Assembly: GCF_945952365.1 (NCBI RefSeq)
Contig: NZ_CAMFHX010000016.1
Coordinates: forward strand, 1-56,153
Direction: 5' to 3'
Origin: an uncultured Cetobacterium sp.
Lineage (GTDB): Bacteria; Fusobacteriota; Fusobacteriia; Fusobacteriales; Fusobacteriaceae
Length of the DNA stretch: 56,153 nucleotides
The position numbers and the translations under genes were made by a program. The notes under the pieces were generated by a model. The model worked only from the letters and a program-made list of their open reading frames with translations, was not told where the DNA came from and made no database searches. Of this stretch, positions 55,382-56,153 are shown piece after piece; the stretch's first letter is position 1; each line of letters begins with the position of its first letter.

Positions 55382-55978
55382 TTAATTTTTAATCTCTGGG
55401 ACACTAACATACACAACTTTATTGGAATTTACATTTATATATTGAGACGTAGCTGATATCAAATATGGGAAACTATCTCTTAAGTCGTTATTACTATTTT
55501 TTAAGCTACTCATAGTTTGCCAAACTGCTCGACCATCATTTGTATACGCAGAAATATCTAGTGTTTTTACAAAGTATGTTGATGTATCAATAGAGTTGAA
55601 CCAGATATCGCTATAAAAGAGATCGTCGTGTCGACCTCTGAATCCATATCCACCTCTCCAATATGGGCTTATTGGTGCTGGGTAAGTATCAAATTGAGTA
55701 TATGGGCCATTTATTTTATAGTTATATATAATTTTGTAAAGAGCATCTTTAGGATTAGAGGTTCTTCTATATCCCTTTGTTCTTAGCATACTTTCTAAAT
55801 TGTTTTCAAAAGCTTTTTGTTGTAGTTGGAACCCAGGAGTATTAGTACTTAGATAGTAGGTACCGGGATAAGCTTCTAAAGTTGAGTATGAGTCGATTGC
55901 TACAGTTCGGCTGTTAAGAGAACTACAGCTGAGGAATAAAAACATAATCATTGTTAAAAAAGAAAGTTTTTTCAACAT
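55382..55978 (-). CDS. DUF4136-type lipoprotein
   Basis: A 198-residue lipoprotein. The signal peptide ends in the lipobox LFLSC (Cys ~18), so it should be lipid-anchored in the cell envelope. The body has the DUF4136 layout: a YSTLEAYPGTYYL strand, a conserved NLESMLRTKGYRRTSNPKDALYKI block where members recall ageing of subunits in the outer membrane, then an aromatic/Gly loop and a final beta region with DGRAVWQTMSS. Function unknown. It is a clear case of a classical export signal in this genome. AGGAGTGATG precedes ATG 55978. Confidence 0.75.
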   Translation of the reverse strand: MLKKLSFLTMIMFLFLSCSSLNSRTVAIDSYSTLEAYPGTYYLSTNTPGFQLQQKAFENNLESMLRTKGYRRTSNPKDALYKIIYNYKINGPYTQFDTYPAPISPYWRGGYGFRGRHDDLFYSDIWFNSIDTSTYFVKTLDISAYTNDGRAVWQTMSSLKNSNNDLRDSFPYLISATSQYINVNSNKVVYVSVPEIKN

Positions 55979-56068
55979 AACACATCACTCCTGAAAAAAT
56001 ATTTTCATACTGCTATATTCGTTAAAATTTATGACTTCCTTTTTTATAAGGAAAATAGTTGTGTAAAT

Positions 56069-56106
56069 AAAAAAGGTCACCTTCGAAAAAAGTGGCCCTT
56101 TTTATT
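56069..56106. terminator. Hairpin near the window end
   Basis: AAGGTCAC pairs with GTGGCCCTT (one G-U, one bulge) between an A tract and a T tract. It is probably a terminator for a gene reading toward or away from the window edge. Confidence 0.6.
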
Positions 56107-56153
56107 ATATAAGGAAACTATAGAAAAAATTTATCCAAAAAATATTGAAAAAT

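Overview
The window is a low-GC bacterial chromosome segment (A/T-rich, AGA arginine codons, strong GGAGG ribosome binding sites, many TGnTATAAT extended -10 promoters). The genes fit the Fusobacteriota, possibly a gut genus such as Cetobacterium; this is an inference from base composition, gene families and the amino-acid-transporter content, not from a marker gene.

Positions 1-23,300 hold ordinary housekeeping and metabolic genes: the 3' end of a tRNA-Asp, a MobA-type protein, a divergent TldD/PmbA pair, a dicarboxylate/amino-acid symporter, a cyclohexadienyl-dehydratase-like periplasmic protein, a TIM-barrel isomerase, an ElaA-type acetyltransferase, and a complete beta-glucoside regulon (BglG/LicT antiterminator, RAT/terminator leader, EIIBCA, 6-phospho-beta-glucosidase). 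These are followed by an HxlR regulator with an MBL-fold hydrolase, an MscS channel, a USP-like protein, a DUF1846 protein, a nucleoside hydrolase, GltS, a conserved hypothetical, an MFS transporter, exonuclease III and a tRNA-Pro/Gln/Met cluster. A 120-bp repeat occurs twice (about 6591-6712 and 7675-7792). Read on the minus strand, each copy looks like a promoter plus a ~70-nt RNA with two C-rich single-stranded tracts and a terminator hairpin.

Positions 23,399-53,027 form a ~30-kb accessory island built around a divergent promoter region (28,892-29,366). Leftward lie two GH18 chitinases and a patatin-like lipase. Rightward lie a small coiled-coil protein, a third GH18 chitinase, and five giant or modular proteins built of repeated [beta domain - F5/8C (discoidin) domain - helical linker] units. 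Two of the five end in an M60/enhancin-type zinc peptidase with an intact HExxH...E site. Two end in an M60-like domain whose zinc site is gone, and one has no peptidase. None of these enzymes has a visible signal peptide, although other proteins in the window do. The three chitinases instead begin with a similar ~95-residue helical segment. The set looks like a dedicated machinery against chitin plus mucin-type glycoprotein (peritrophic matrix, arthropod prey, or fish/animal mucus), with an unexplained export route. This is the best candidate for an undescribed system.

Positions 53,125-56,153 return to ordinary genes: a MarC-family membrane protein, an XRE-cupin regulator, a tiny BFD-like [2Fe-2S] protein, a DnaQ-type exonuclease and a DUF4136-type lipoprotein.
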